From positions 1 through 50,810 of the forward strand of contig JACREG010000071.1 of assembly GCA_016218375.1 (NCBI GenBank): 50,810 nucleotides of DNA. Reading direction: 5' to 3'. The notes below the pieces were generated by a model. That model ran no database searches and had not been told where the DNA came from. It was given only the letters and a program-made list of their open reading frames with translations. The DNA comes from Gammaproteobacteria bacterium. GTDB lineage: Bacteria > Pseudomonadota > Gammaproteobacteria > Thiohalobacterales > Thiohalobacteraceae. Shown piece after piece: positions 50,318-50,810 of the stretch (position 1 is its first letter; every line of letters starts with the position of its first letter). Made by a program: the position numbers and the translations under genes.

Positions 50318-50810
50318 ATGAATCTAACCGAACTCAAGCAAAAATCCGCCTCCGAAATCATCCAGATCGCCCAGGACATGGGCATCGAAGGCGCCGCCCG
50401 CTCGCGTAAACAGGATGTCATCTTCTCACTGCTCAAATCGCACGCCAAAAGCGGCGAGGATATTTCCGGCGACGGCGTACTCGAAATTCTCCAGGACGGT
50501 TTCGGCTTCCTGCGTTCGGCGGACAGTTCCTATCTCGCCGGCCCCGACGACATCTACGTCTCGCCGAGCCAGATTCGCCGCTTCAATCTGCGCACCGGCG
50601 ACACAGTGTCGGGCAAGATCCGGCCGCCGAAGGAAGGCGAGCGCTACTTCGCCCTGCTGAAAGTCAGCGAGATCAATTTCGAATCGCCCGAAAACGCCAA
50701 GAACAAGGTGCTGTTCGAAAACCTCACCCCGCTGCACCCGACCAAACGCCTCAAGCTGGAACTGGGCAACGGCAGCACCGAAGACATCACCCCGCGCGTC
50801 ATCGACCTCG
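50318..50810 (+). CDS. rho: Transcription termination factor Rho, N-terminal part only
   Basis: Rho is the RNA-dependent helicase that ends transcription at rho-dependent sites. The 164 residues present start [20 protein letters not shown] (N-terminal helical domain, ~1-45). The RNA-binding OB domain follows (~50-125) with [20 protein letters not shown] and [20 protein letters not shown]. The gene runs off the window before the ATPase motifs. The protein lacks the Gly/Arg-rich insertion found in some phyla, as is usual for gammaproteobacteria. Confidence 0.97.
   Translation, partial: MNLTELKQKSASEIIQIAQDMGIEGAARSRKQDVIFSLLKSHAKSGEDISGDGVLEILQDGFGFLRSADSSYLAGPDDIYVSPSQIRRFNLRTGDTVSGKIRPPKEGERYFALLKVSEINFESPENAKNKVLFENLTPLHPTKRLKLELGNGSTEDITPRVIDL

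Overview
This is a GC-rich chromosomal segment with the gene neighbourhoods of a denitrifying (N2O-respiring) gammaproteobacterium. The lineage is inferred from rhlB next to trxA and rho, argE-argA with an N-acetylglutamate synthase, ampD-ampE, a type II secretion block and clade I TAT-exported NosZ. Most of it is ordinary chromosome: core metabolism with short gene overlaps. Short accessory patches and many small palindromic repeats lie between.

Layout. 1-4.7 kb: cut EamA permease, the methionine-salvage operon mtnB-mtnD-mtnC (minus strand), a ROK sugar kinase, and a 3-mercaptopyruvate sulfurtransferase. 4.7-8.0 kb: an accessory patch with three small, apparently paralogous lipoproteins, a small unknown protein, an endolysin-like M15 peptidase, a broken Uma2 gene, a toxin-antitoxin pair with a shortened toxin, and a 66-bp relic of an acuI 3' end. 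8.1-10.5 kb: TetR regulator, AhpD-like protein and AcuI-like reductase, with a GACCGGTC operator before both plus-strand genes. 10.6-20.6 kb: ispG; ampD-ampE-cobC-btuF; thioredoxin-like, SH3, acyltransferase and CBS proteins; and a PEP-CTERM protein. 21-26 kb: ilvD, a repeat cluster, and a RimK-like ATP-grasp ligase paired with a GNAT/C39-peptidase fusion, which is the best candidate here for an uncharacterised modification system.

26-35 kb: the nitrous oxide respiration cluster nosZ, nosR-nosD-nosF-nosY-nosL plus two small unknown genes. A perfect FNR/DNR-type box (TTGAT-N4-ATCAA) precedes nosZ and another precedes nosR. NosZ reduces N2O to N2 in the periplasm, NosR feeds electrons and supports expression, NosDFY matures the copper centre and NosL delivers copper. 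35-38.6 kb: argE-argA (arginine metabolism) and cpdA (cAMP phosphodiesterase). 38.6-42.3 kb: an MFS exporter and a three-gene operon, each gene overlapping the next by ATGA, centred on a secreted matrixin-like zinc protease with two PPC domains. 42.4-48.1 kb: gspC-gspD-gspE-gspF without the pseudopilin genes. 48.2-50.8 kb: rhlB, trxA and the start of rho.

At least two families of dispersed palindromes (REP-like) sit between genes, and a 61-bp tandem repeat lies beside ilvD. I saw no tRNA, rRNA, CRISPR array or intact insertion sequence. All calls are from reading the sequence; no database search was run.
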